The notes under the pieces: model-generated
Seen by the model: the letters and a program-made list of their open reading frames with translations, nothing else
Databases searched by the model: none
Told to the model about the DNA's origin: nothing
Assembly: GCF_947623445.1 (NCBI RefSeq)
Contig: NC_135242.1
Coordinates: 19,592,001 to 19,656,000 of the forward strand
Reading direction: 5' to 3'
DNA: 64,000 nt
Source of the DNA: Clavelina lepadiformis
Taxonomy: Eukaryota > Chordata > Ascidiacea > Aplousobranchia > Clavelinidae
Position numbers and translations under genes: made by a program
In this document: one piece after another, positions 1-12,061 of the stretch
How positions within the stretch are numbered: position 1 is the first letter of the stretch
How the letters are laid out: each line of letters starts with the position of its first letter

Positions 1-1600
1 CACTTTCGTTCGTCAATAATTAAGAAGTAAAACCTAATGCTGTGAAATTTGTTGTAAACTCGTTTCTAAAATATATATAAACAAATGCACCATTCCGAAA
101 TAAACTTGCATTGTTTTTGATTTGCTTGTGCAGTATTATATTTTCATACCAAAGTTTTCAATTTCCCATCAAATCAAGAGACTTTATATACCCTGATCTT
201 AATGTGTATGCCGAAATAAGTAGCATAACCTTAAAAGTAAAAAGACTCTTCAAAGTCAGCACATGGTCAAAGTTTTTCTGCTGGCATAAGATGCTGCGAA
301 ACTAGGCAAAACCGTTTAGCGCAAGACAAAACGTATAGAAGAAAATCTATCAAATATAAACGATAAGTCAGCTGTTTTGAGCCGTTTTGTCGAATGTTTT
401 AATAACATTTTAAAATTGCAAGCAAAGAAGAGCAACCTTGAGTTCGAATAACACATTTATTCTTTCCATTATTTGTGTATAAGCATAGACTTATATCCAT
501 ATTTATCTACAACGTACATGATTCGCCAAAAAAAAGGTCAGAAACAAAACAGTTCATTATATATTTACTGTTTATAGGCTTTTATTAAGGCGTGAACCAT
601 ATGATTCGGTATTACTGCTGTAAATAAACAGTAAACGTACATAATAAACCCACAGTATGCGTAAAACTTGCCAATTCCGTAACATGTTAAAAAGCATTTT
701 GCTTTAATTGATCTTTTCACTTGTGTTTATAAATTAAATGTTTGTCTCATATAGTTCTTTAAACCTGTTTAAAACGCTTTATTCACTTGAATGAGTTTGC
801 TTCTTCAAGTGTGCTAAGAGTGAACTGTTGATGTACAGGTGTACTAAGGTGTATTAATCTTAATCTAAAGAAGCAAGCATAGCCTGCGAACCTTGCGAAA
901 GCTCGTGCAAACGAATCAAAAATAAAGTTAACCTCAGAGTGTCACCTTATCTCTTGTTTTATTTTTATACACTGGGTTAACACTGTTCAGCCGCCATCAA
1001 TAACTTAAGCAATAGGTTTTGGGATTAATTGACGATAACTTGAATTGACTGATACATTTGGCCATGTCTTGCTTCGTCGCTGGCCAGGATCAATTAGGCG
1101 CATGTACAGGCTAAGTTTAAAATACCTCAAAATATTACCTTGTAAAACACACAATGTACAGCATGCAAGACATCATTTTATCGAGAAATACATTTACGCA
1201 CTTTATAGACATAAGATTGTGCTTCATCCGTTTTGCAGATGATCGAGTTAATTCTCATATCACAATCCAATTTGTCACAAATAGATCAATTATGTTACGA
1301 CGTCTGAAAACCGAATTTGTAGACAATGGATATCGATGTAAACAGGAAAATGATATTGCTATTCTCATTATTTATAAAATTTAGCAGATGGCAAAAGTAT
1401 TAGGTGAAGCGATAGAGAGGAATTACTGTGGAAATTTATTAAAACGGCTTCAAAAGTCTTTAAACATTTGATGACGTGTTTTTTGCACGTGCCAGTACAG
1501 AACATGTTGTTGGTACAAATTTTTTCAATTACGGAATTGTGTGTTTATTTTCATTCATTATATTTAATTAAGTTGCGTGTGTGCTTACCATAATGGGTTG

Positions 1601-1609
1601 TATATAAAG
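1601..1609 (+). promoter_or_regulatory. TATA box of peptide gene copy 1
   Basis: TATATAAAG lies 81 bp before the ATG inside a block (GGGTTG-TATATAAAGC-TACGTTAT) kept in all six array copies. Transcription would start about 30 bp downstream (inference). Confidence 0.65.
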
Positions 1610-1689
1610 CTACGTTATTCTGGTCAAATGGCACATCTAGAATCAAGTACAATCTCAATCGTATATTCGACATTTCTAAAGATTGAAAG

Positions 1690-2405
1690 ATGAAGGTATT
1701 CTTCGTATCTCTCGCATGTCTGGTCGCGGTTGCGGCGTCTTATACCGTAAATGAAGCAGAGGTAAGCTTTAATTGAAAAGATTAAATAAAACATACAGTA
1801 TAAGTAGTTATTGGCTGCAATAGTTTGCTATGTATTATTAAACTTAATTCGTTTAATACCATCCCGTGTAACCTTTGATTTATGCTGCATATGTCATATA
1901 TTTGAAACCCCAAATGTATTGAAACATTCAATCGATGATTTTTGAAACTATATAAAACGTGTCTTTTCAGCTTCAGCAAGTTCAATTTTCGGAAGCGGCT
2001 AAAGCACAATTAATTGCGGTGTCAAAAGATGCTCTGCAGAATTTGTGCTTGTCTGAAAATGTGGAGCCGGAAATTCTGACCACAATTTGCATGAAAGCGC
2101 TCTCCAACAGCTTCCAATCTGTGTCCTCAAGTGACGCAAGTAAGCGTGCTATTACACATGTAAAATAATTACTCCGTTAAAAGAAATCTGTAACTATTCC
2201 ATATAACTGAAATCAAGTTTAAAATGTTTTGTCATTTATTGATTTCAAGTCTGTTGTTTCACATTTGCTAAGCCAGTGAGCATAACATGAATTAAAGGTT
2301 GTTTTAGTTAACTTTTCCATTATAACTTTAGTGACAAGAGATTCTCGAAATTGTGTCGACTGCTCTGTGGCCGACCCTATCTGCTGGGATGCCTGTCCAC
2401 AGTAG
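1690..2405 (+). CDS. Secreted cysteine-rich peptide, array copy 1
   Basis: Exons 1690-1761, 1971-2139 and 2332-2405 join in frame (phases 0 and 1, GT-AG introns) into 104 residues. Residues 1-17 (MKVFFVSLACLVAVAAS) form a signal peptide. Exon 2 (FSEAAKAQL onward) looks alpha-helical, with Cys50 and Cys64. Exon 3 gives Cys88, 91, 98 and 102 in NCVDCSVADPICWDACPQ, then TAG. Six cysteines in the mature part suggest three disulfides. A TATA box lies 81 bp upstream and AATAAA is at 2543-2548. I do not recognise the family. A secreted defence, toxin-like or signalling peptide is possible but nothing proves it. The gene model is secure because nine paralogues share its exon structure. Confidence 0.93.
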
Positions 2406-3200
2406 TTTGCTTATTGGACTGAATTAAGATTTCTCGATGACCAAGAAACGAAACCCATCTTTTTGTTTTCAGAATAATTACGTCTTAATTTCAATGATTG
2501 ATTATGAAAGACAACTTTATGTTTTTTGAATAAGTTGTACGCAATAAAAAGCAAAATACCTGCATTTTTGCCATTTCTTTTTTGACAAACTGCATCGTAG
2601 TTCAAAGCAGAAGCATTACCGCTAGGTGTCAAATAGTAGACAGCAACTGATATCGAAATCGTTTGTCGAAAATATCAAAACAAACCGAAATTTACTATTT
2701 AGAAGTTTATTATTAATTATAAACAATGGAAAACATACTAAAAAAGGCGTAATGAAAAGAGTCAAGTTCATCATTCGTTGTCAAACCTGCAATTCCTGTA
2801 TAGCTGGATCAAAAGACGTTTTCAGAAAGCACAAGCAACAACATTTTTAAATCCATTTTCAACTTCTTAGGTAATTTATAGACACATAACGCTCCAGAAA
2901 GTTTTCTTTTAAATATTTTTTTACTTACCGTGATTGTAAACGCTCCTCAAGAAATCTAAAAACGGTTTATGCGCGTGCTGCTTGGTACTGGAATCGGGAA
3001 ACGATTTATTCAATTAGAACTTTGGATTTGCAAGAGCACTGACTTTGTTAAAATAAATTTGCATTTTTTTTAACGCAACGTTTTTTTAAACCTGCAGCAC
3101 TTGATCTATCATCATAATAATAATCATTTACATCCAGATTGATTTCATTAAAAGCTGCGTCCTTATTAGGCTTCGATAAATGTGTAAGTCACTTTTTCAG

Positions 3201-3268
3201 GCCTGCAAAGTGCAAATTTTTTTGACTGTACTATTGCTGACCCGATCTGCTTCCAAGTATGTCCGTAG
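3201..3268 (+). other. Alternative or relic 3' exon of the peptide gene, unit 1
   Basis: A TTTTTCAG acceptor is followed by 68 bp that continues the exon-2 phase (A|GC) and reads SLQSANFFDCTIADPICFQVCP, then a stop. It has the same length as copy 7's exon 3. The first cysteine of the motif is Phe here. AATAAA lies at 3478-3483. No matching exon 1 or exon 2 was seen close by, so it is either an alternative last exon of copy 1 or the remnant of a lost gene. Confidence 0.6.
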
Positions 3269-4482
3269 TAGTCAGTCAGATAACTACAACTAGCTGTAGT
3301 TTGTTGCTGACGTCATGATGATGTAGCGTTGTGAACACGTTGCATGATTTTTTTTATATAGAAATCATTATTTGACAGAGCACTTTCGTTCGTCAATAAT
3401 TAAGAAGTAAAACCTAATGCTTTGAAATTTGTTGTAAACTCGTTTCTAAAATATATATAAACAAATGCACCATTCCGAAATAAACTTCCATTGTTTTTGA
3501 TTTGCTTGTGCAGTATTATATTTTCATACCAAAGTTTTCAATTTCCCATCAAATCAGGAGACTTTATATACCTTGATCTTAATGTGTATGCCGAAATAAG
3601 TAGCATAACCTTAAAAGTAAAAAGACTCTTCAAAGTCAGCACATGGTCAAAGTCTTTCTGCTGGCATAGTATGCCGCGAAACTGGATAAAAACGTTTAGC
3701 GCAAGACAAAACGTATAGAAAAAAATCTTTCGAATATAATCGACAAATCAGCTGTTTTGAGCCATTTCGTCCAATGTTTTAATAACATTTTAAAATTGCA
3801 AGCAAAGAAGAGCAACCTTGAGTTCGAATAACACATTTATTCTTTCCATTATTTGTGTATAAGCATAGACTTATATCTATATTTTTCTACAACATACATG
3901 ATTCGCCAAAAAAAGGTCAGAAACAAAACAGTTCATTATATATCTACTGTTTATAGGCTTTTATTAAGGCGTGAACCATATGATTCGGTATTACTGCAGT
4001 AAATAAACAGTAAACGTACATAATAAACCCACAGTATGCGTAAGATTTGCCAATTCCGTAACATGTTAAAAAGTATTTGCTTTAATTGATCTTTTCACTT
4101 GTGATTATAAATTAAATGTTTGTCTCATATAGTTCTTTAAACCTGTTTAAAACGCTTTATTCACTTGAATGAGTTTGCTTCTTCAAGTGTACTAAGAGTG
4201 TACTGTTGATGTACAGGTGTGCTAAGGTGTATTAGTCTTAATCTAAAGAAGCAAGCATATGCCTGCGAACCTTGCGAAAGCTCGTGCAAACGAATCAAAA
4301 ATAAAGTTAACCTCAGAGTGTCACCTTATCTCTTGTTTTATTTTTATATACTGGGTTAACACTGTTCTGCCGCCATCAATGATTTAAGTAATAGTTTTTG
4401 GATTAATTGCCGATAACTTGAATTGACTGATACATTTGGCCATGTCTTGCTTCGTCGCTGGCCAGGATCAATTAGACGCATG

Positions 4483-5111
4483 TGTCACGAGAATATCTTT
4501 TCACACCTGTTTTATAAGCACTGCATTTTAACGTTGTAACATCCGGTTTGTAAAGCACTAGTTTACGGTGTAAGCTGTTTATGACTACTTAGTGTTTGTT
4601 TTATATTTACTACCCCGTAAACTGTTAGCGAGTTTTTACCTTAGTGTGTGCGTGCACTGTTTTTCTACTGCATTATATTATACAGTAATTTAGTCCAATA
4701 TGTGTGTGTCAGCCGTTTTTATAGATGCTGTTCATTAGTTCATTTATGTGTACTTGCGTATACTTGTCGGTTTTCATAACTTCTCTCGCACTGTCGCACT
4801 TCTTTACTATTTACACGTGCAGGGTTTTTTTAGCTTGTTTCTCGTTCCGCGTCACCGCACTACCCCTGTAGACCTATTTGGTAATTAACGCCCCACGCTT
4901 ATTTTCTTGCTATGTGGCCAAGATTAATTCTGTGTTTGGTTGGTTGCTCGGCTGACAAGTTTTTGGGTGGAGTTGAGTTAGTCTACGTTTGGTTTTAATA
5001 AAGAGAAGACCTTTGTTTTTATCTAAGGAAGACTCGTAAAAATAAGAGAGTCTGGCTAATTGACTAACCGTTAAGCGGGGAGCTTTCCTGGTCAGAAAAA
5101 GTTTGGTTACA
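4483..5111. mobile_element. Solo LTR, probably Ty3/gypsy type
   Basis: A 629-bp segment with TG...CA ends (TGTCACGAG...GGTTACA) interrupts unit 2 and is flanked by the 4-bp duplication CATG (4479-4482 and 5112-5115). The other units show the empty site GCATGTACAGG. There is no internal coding region, so it is a solo LTR left by recombination. It is absent from sister units and so is younger than the duplication. The family assignment rests on the terminal bases and duplication length only. Confidence 0.85.
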
Positions 5112-5614
5112 CATGTACAGGCTAAGTTAAAAATACCTCAAAATATTAGCCTTATACAACACTCAATTCACAGCATACAAAACATCATTTTATCGAGAAA
5201 TACATTTTCGCACTTTATAGACATAAGGTTGTGCTTATCCGTTTTACTGATGATCGAGTTAATTTTTATATCACAATCCAATTTGTCCCAAATAGATTAA
5301 TTATGTTATGACGTCTGAAAACCGAGTTTGTAGACAATGGATATCGATGTAAACAGGAAAATGATATTGCTATTCTCATTATTTATAAAATTTAGCAGAT
5401 GGCAAAAGTATTAGGTGACGCGATAGAGAGGAATTACTGTGGAAGTTTATTAAAACGGCTTCAAAAGTCTTTAAACATTTGATGACGTGTTTTTTTGCAC
5501 GTGCCAGTACAGAATATGTTGTTGGTGCAAATTCTTTGAATTACGGAATTGTGTGTTTATTTTCATTCATCATATTTTTAATTAAGTTGTGTGTGTGCTT
5601 ACCATAATGGGTTG

Positions 5615-5623
5615 TATATAAAG
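5615..5623 (+). promoter_or_regulatory. TATA box of peptide gene copy 2
   Basis: TATATAAAG sits 81 bp before the ATG at 5704, in the same conserved block as copy 1. Confidence 0.65.
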
Positions 5624-5703
5624 CTACGTTATTCTGGTCAAATGGCACATCTAGAATCAAGTACAATCTCAATCATATATTCGACATTTCTAAAGATTGA
5701 AAG

Positions 5704-6419
5704 ATGAAGGTGTTCTTCGTATCTCTCGCATGTTTGGTCGCGGTTGCGGCGTCTTATACCGTAAATGAAGTAGAGGTAAGCTTTAATTGAAAAGATTAAA
5801 TAAAACTTACAGTATAAGTAGTTATTGGCTGCAATAGTTTGCTATGTATTATTAAACTTGATTCGTTTAATACCATCCACGTGTAACCTTTGATTTATGC
5901 TGCATATGTCATATACTTGAAACCCCAATTTAATTGAAACATTCTATCGATGATTTTTGAAACTATATAAAACGTGTCTTTTCAGCTTCAGCAAGTTCAA
6001 TTTTCGGAAGCGGCCAAAGCACAATTAATTGCGGTGTCAAAAGATGCTCTGCAGAATTTGTGCTTGTCGGAAAATGTGGAGCCGGAAATTCTGACCACAA
6101 TTTGCATGAAAGCGCTCTCCAACAGCTTCCAATCTGTTTACTCAAGTGACGCAAGTAAGCGTACTATTACACATGTAAAAAATTACTCCGTTAAAAGAAA
6201 TCTGTAACTATTCCATATAACTGAAATCAAGTTTAAAATGTTTTGTCATTTATTGATTTCAAGTCTGTTGTTTCACATTTGGTAAGCCAGTGAGCATAAC
6301 ATGAATTAAAGGTTGTTTTAGTTAACTTTTCCATTATAACTTTAGTGACAAGAGATTCTCGAAATTGTGTCGACTGCTCTGTGGCCGACCCTATCTGCTG
6401 GGATGCCTGTCCACAGTAG
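5704..6419 (+). CDS. Secreted cysteine-rich peptide, array copy 2
   Basis: Exons 5704-5775, 5986-6154 and 6346-6419 give 104 residues. The product is almost the same as copy 1, with the mature start YTVNEVE and SVYSS in place of SVSSS. All six cysteines and the NCVDCSVADPICWDACPQ tail are kept. Its intron 2 is of the same type as in copies 1 and 6. The gene looks intact. Its unit carries the solo LTR about 0.6 kb upstream of the start, outside the conserved promoter block. Confidence 0.93.
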
Positions 6420-7214
6420 TTTGATCATTGGACTGAATTAAGATTTCTCGATGACCAAGAAACGAAACCCATCTTTTTGTTTTCAGAATAATTACGTCGT
6501 AATTTCAATGATTGATTATGAAAGACAACTTTATGTTTTTTGAATAAGTTGTACGCAATAAAAAGCAAAATACCTGCATTTTTGCCATTTCTTTTTTGAC
6601 AAACTGCATCGTAGTTCAAAGCAGAAGCATTACCGCTAGGTGTCAAATAGTAGACAGCAACTGATATCGAAATAGTTTGTCGAAAATGTCAAAACAAACC
6701 GAAATTTACTATTTAGAAGTTTATTATTAATTATAAACAATGGAAAACATACTAAAAAAGACGTAATGAAAAGAGTCAAGTTCATCATTCGTTGTCAAAC
6801 TTGCAATTCCTGTATAGCTGGATCAAAAGACGTTTTCAGAAAACACAAGCAACAACATTTTTAAATCCATTTTCAACTTCTTAGGTAATTTATAGACACA
6901 TAACGCTCCAGAAAGTTTTCTTTTAAATATTTTTTTACTTACCGTGATTGTAAACGCTCCTCAAGAAATCTAAAAACGGTTTATGCGCGTGCTGCTCGGT
7001 ACGGAATCGGGAAACGATTTAATCAATTAGAACTTTGGATTTGCAAGAGCATTGACTTTGTTAAAATAAATTTGCATTTTTTTTTAACGCAACGTTTATT
7101 TAAACCTGCAGCACTTGATCTATCATCATAATAATAATCATTTACATCCAGATTGATTTCATTAAAAGCTGCGTCCTTATTAGGCTTCGATAAATGTGTA
7201 AGTCCCTTTTTCAG

Positions 7215-7282
7215 GCCTGCAAAGTGCAAATTGTTTTGACTGTACTATTGCTGACCCGATCTGCTTCCAAGTATGTCCGTAG
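7215..7282 (+). other. Alternative or relic 3' exon, unit 2 (all four motif cysteines kept)
   Basis: TTTTTCAG precedes 68 bp in the exon-2 phase reading SLQSANCFDCTIADPICFQVCP, then a stop. Unlike the versions in units 1, 3 and 4, this one keeps the complete C-x2-C-x6-C-x3-C pattern, so it could make a peptide with a different C-terminus from copy 2. Confidence 0.65.
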
Positions 7283-8998
7283 TAGTCAGTCAGATAACTA
7301 CAACTAGCTGTAGTTTGTTGCTGACGTCATGATGATGTAGCGTTGTGAACACGTTGCATGATTTTTTTTTATATAGAAATCATTATTTGACAGAGCACTT
7401 TCGTTCGTCAATAATTAAGAAGTAAAACCTAATGCTTTGATATTTGTTGTAAACTCGTTTCTAAAATATATATAAACAAATGCACCATTCCGAAATAAAC
7501 TTGCATTGTTTTTGATTTGCTTGTGCAGTATTATATTTTCATACCAAAGTTTTCAATTTCCCATCAAATCAGGAGACTTTATATACCCTGATCTTAATGT
7601 GTATGCCGAAATAAGTAGCATAACCTTAAAAGTAAAAAGACTCTTCAAAGTCAGTACATGGTCAAAGTTTTTCTGCTGGCATAGTATGCCGCGAAACTGG
7701 ATAAAAACGTTTAGCGCAAGACAAAACGTATAGAAAAAAATCTTTCGAATATAAACGACAAATCAGCTGTTTTGAGCCATTTCGTCCAATATTTTAATAA
7801 CATTTTAAAATTGCAAGCAAAGAAGAGCAACCTTGAGTTCGAATAACACATTTATTCTTTCCATTATTTGTGTATAAGCATAGACTTATATCTATATTTT
7901 TCTACAACATACATGATTCGCCAAAAAAAGGTCAGAAACAAAACAGTTCATTATATATTTACTGTTTATAGGCTTTTATTAAGGCGTGAACCATATGATT
8001 CGGTATTACTGCTGTAAATAAACAGTAAACGTACATAATAAACCCACAGTATGCGTAAAACTTGCCAATTCCGTAACATGTTAAAAAGCATTTTGCTTTA
8101 ATTGATCTTTTCACTTGTGTTTATAAATTAAATGTTTGTCTCATATAGTTCTTTAAACCTGTTTAAAACGATTTATTCACTTGAATGAGTTTGCTTCTTC
8201 AAGTGTGCTAAGAGTGTACTGTTGATGTACAGGTGCACTAAGGTGTATTAATCTTAATCTAAAGAAGTAAGCATAGCTTGCGAACTTTGCGAAAGCTCGT
8301 GCAAACGAATCAAAAATAAAGTTAACCTCAGAGTGTCACCTTATCTCTTGTTTTATTTTTATATACTCGGTTAACACTGTTCAACCGCCATCAATAACTT
8401 AAGCAATAGGTTTTGGGATTAATTGCCGATAACTTGAATTGACTGATACATTTGGCCATGTCTTGCTTCGTCGCTGGCCAGGATCAATTAGGCGCATGTA
8501 TACAGGTTAAGTTAAAAATACCTCAAATTATTAGCCTTATACAACACTCAATTCACAGCATATAAAACATCATTTTATCGAGAAATACATTTACGCACTT
8601 TATAGACATAAGGTTGTGCTTATCCGTTTTACAGATGATCAAGTTAATTCTCGTATCACAATCCAATTTGTCACAAATAGATCAATTATGTTATGACGTC
8701 TGAAAACCGAGTTTGTAGACAACGGATATCGATGTAAACAGGAAAATGTAATTGCTATTCTCATTATTTATAAATTTTAGCAGATGGCAAAAGTAATAGG
8801 TGTCGCGATAGAGAGGAATTACTGTGGAAGTTTATTAAAATGGCTTCAAAAGTCTTTAAACATTTGATGACGTGTTTTTTGCACCTGCCAGTACAGAATA
8901 TGTTGTTGGTGCAAATTTTTTGAATTATGGAATTGTGTGTTTATTTTCATTCATTATATTTTCAATTAAGTTGTGTGTGTGCTTATCATAATGGGTTG

Positions 8999-9007
8999 TA
9001 TATAAAG
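8999..9007 (+). promoter_or_regulatory. TATA box of peptide gene copy 3
   Basis: TATATAAAG sits 81 bp before the ATG at 9088, in the conserved promoter block. Confidence 0.65.
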
Positions 9008-9087
9008 CTACGTTATTTCGATCAAATGGCACATCTAGAATCAAGTACAATCTCAATCATATATTCGACATTTCTAAAGATTGAAAG

Positions 9088-9729
9088 ATGAAGGTGTTCT
9101 TCGTATCTCTCGCATGTTTGGTCGCGGTTGCGGCGTCTTATACCGTAAATGAAGTAGAGGTAAGCTTTAATTGAAAAGATTAAATAAAACTTACAGTATA
9201 AGTAGTTATTGGCTCCAATAGTTTGCTATGTATTATTAAACTTGGTTCGTTTAATACCATCCACGTGTAACCTTTGATTTATGCTGCATATGTCATATAC
9301 TTGAAACCCCAAGTTAATTGAAACATTCTGTCGATGATTTTTGAAACTATATAAAACGTGTCTTTTCAGATTCAGCAAGTTCAATTTTCGGAAGCGGCTA
9401 AAGCACAATTAATTGCGGTGTCAAAAGATGCTCTGCAGAATTTGTGCTTGTCGGAAAATGTGGAACCGGAAATTCTGACCACAATTTGCATGAAAGCGCT
9501 CTCCAACAGCTTCCAATCTGTTTACTCAAGTGACGCAAGTAAGAGTAGCCTATGCATATGGATTGATCACTTGCGTATGAATAATTTTATTCTGATAAAA
9601 CAAACACTATGACCATATTACTACGTTTGTTTAAGCCTGTTCATTATAACTTTAGTGACAAGAGGTTCTCAGAATTGCGTCGACTGCTCTGTGGCCGACC
9701 CTATCTGCTGGGATGCCTGTCCACAGTAA
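9088..9729 (+). CDS. Secreted cysteine-rich peptide, array copy 3
   Basis: Exons 9088-9159, 9370-9538 and 9656-9729 give 104 residues. Exon 2 begins IQQVQFSEAAK (Ile for Leu) and exon 3 reads MTRGSQNCVDC onward, ending TAA. Six mature cysteines are kept. Intron 2 is only 117 bp and differs in sequence from that of copies 1, 2 and 6, although the exons are nearly identical. This points to conversion or recombination between units. Confidence 0.93.
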
Positions 9730-10520
9730 TTTGTTTATTGGATTGAAGATTTCTCGATGACCAAGAAACGAAACCCATCTTTTTGTTTTCAGAATAATTA
9801 CGTCGTAATTTCAATGATTGATTATAAAAGACAACTTTATGTTTTATCAATAAGTTGTACGCAATAAAAAGCAAAATAACTGCATTTTTGCCGTTTCTTT
9901 TTTGACAAACTGCATCGTAGTTCAAAGCAGAAGCATTACCGCTAGGTGTCAAATAGTGGACAGCAACTGATATCGAAATCGTTTGCCGAAAATTACAAAA
10001 CAAACCGACATTAACTGCTTTTAAGTTTATAAATTAATTGTAAACAATGGAAAACATAGTAAAGAAGCGTAATGAAAAGAGTCAAGTTCATCATTCGTTG
10101 TCAAACTTGCAATTCCTGTATAGCTGGATCAAAAAACGTTTTCGGAAAGCACAAGCAAAAACATTTTTAAATCCGTTTTCAACTTCTTAGGTAATTTATA
10201 GACACATAACGCTCCAGAAAGTTTTATTTTAAATATTTTTTTACTTACCATGATTGTAAACGCTCCTTAAAAAATCTAAAAACGGTTTATGCGCGTGCTG
10301 CTCGGTACTGGAATCGGGAAACGATTTATTCAATTAGAACTTTGGATTTGCAAAAGCACTAACTTTGTTAAAATAAATTTGCATTTTTTTTAACGAAACG
10401 TTTATTTAAACCTGCAGCACTTGAGCTATCATCATAATAATAATCATTTACATCAAGATTGATTTCATTAAAAGCTGCGTCCTTACTAGGCTTCGATAAA
10501 CGTGTAAGTCACTTTTTCAG

Positions 10521-10588
10521 GCCTGCAAAGTGCAAATTCTTTTGATTGTACTATTGCTGACCCGATCTGCTTCCAAGTATGTCCGTAA
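10521..10588 (+). other. Alternative or relic 3' exon, unit 3
   Basis: It has the same position, acceptor, phase and 68-bp length as in units 1 and 2. It reads SANSFDCTIADPICFQVCP, then TAA, with the first motif cysteine replaced by Ser. The frame is open, but the missing cysteine suggests relaxed constraint. Confidence 0.55.
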
Positions 10589-11763
10589 TAGTCAGTCAGG
10601 TAACTATAACTAGCTTTAGTTTGTTGCTGACGTCATGATGATGTAGCGTTGTGAGCACGTTGCATGATTTATTTAAAGAAATCATTATGTGACAGAGCAT
10701 TTTCATTTGTCAATAACTAAGAAGTAAAACCTAATGCTTTGAAATTTGTTGTAAACTCGTTTCTAAAATACATATAAACAAATACACCATTACGAAATAC
10801 ATTTCCATTGTTTTTGATTTTCTTATACACTATTATATTTTCATACAAAGCTTTTCAATTTCCCATCAAATCAGGAGAATTTTTATACCTTGATCTTAAT
10901 GTGAATGTCGAAATTAGCAGCATAACCTTAAAAGTAAAAAAGCTCTACAAAGTCAGCACAGCATGGTCAAAGTTTTTCGGCTGGCGTAAGATGCCGCGAA
11001 ACTGGACAAAAACGTTTAGAGCAAGACAAAACGTATGCATGAAAATCTACGAAACATAAACGATCAATCAGTTGTTTTGAACCGTTTTGTCGAATGTTTT
11101 AATAACATTTTAAAATTGCAAACAAAAAAGAGCAACATTGATTTCGAATAACACATTTATTCTTTCCATTGTTTGTGTATAAGCAGAGAATTATAATCCA
11201 TATTTATCTACAACATACATGATTCGCCGAGTAAATTTGGGAAACAAAAAATTTCAATACATATTTACTATTTAGGCTTTTATTAAGGCGTGAACCATGT
11301 TATTCGGTATTGCTGCTGTAAATAAACAGTAAACATACATAGTAAACTTACAGTAAACGTAAATATGCGTAAGGTTTGCCAATTCTGTAACATTTTAAAA
11401 AGCATTTGCTTCAGTTGATCTTATTGCTTGTGTTTATAAATGAAATGCTTGTCTCGTATAGTTCTTTAACCCTGTTTAAAAGGCTTTATATACTCTGTTA
11501 AATAGAACTAAATGAAAAAATGTCTTTTAACTTAAACGCACTATAATCTATTCAATGAAAGTTGTAGTAGAGTAATTTATAACTTTAGACAGTCAAATTT
11601 TTTCAGACGGAATGATTTTAAGGTATTTATAAAACGTTATTTAGAGTAATTTTGAAAAAAATAAAAATGGTTTACTGGTGGTCTTATTTTACGGAATTAA
11701 TTAACAACTACATCCATAAACCTAATTTAATCAATAATTTATTAAAATAAAAAACAATATAAG

Positions 11764-11977
11764 AGGTGGCACTCTGATGTTAACTTTATTTTTCATTCTT
11801 CTACACGACGTTTCGCAAGAATAAGTTTGCTTCTTCAAGTGTATTAAGAGTGAACTGTTGATGTACAGGTGTACTAGTGTGTATTAATCTTAATCTAAAG
11901 AAGTAAGCATAGCTTGCGAACCTTGCGAAAGCTCGTGTAGACGAATCAAAAGTAAAGTTAACCTCAGAGTGTCACCT
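11764..11977. repeat. Fold-back (MITE-like) inverted repeat, upstream of copy 4
   Basis: The left arm (11764-11846, AGGTGGCACTCTGATGTTAA...) and right arm (11884-11977, ...AACCTCAGAGTGTCACCT) are imperfect inverted copies of about 80-90 bp separated by a short spacer. Units at 830-950, 4180-4330 and 8195-8345 keep only the right part. No target duplication could be defined. Confidence 0.6.
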
Positions 11978-12061
11978 TATCTCTTGTTTTATTTTTATAT
12001 ACTGGGTTAACACTGTTCAGCCACCATCAATTACTAAAGCAATAGTTTTTTGGATTAATTA

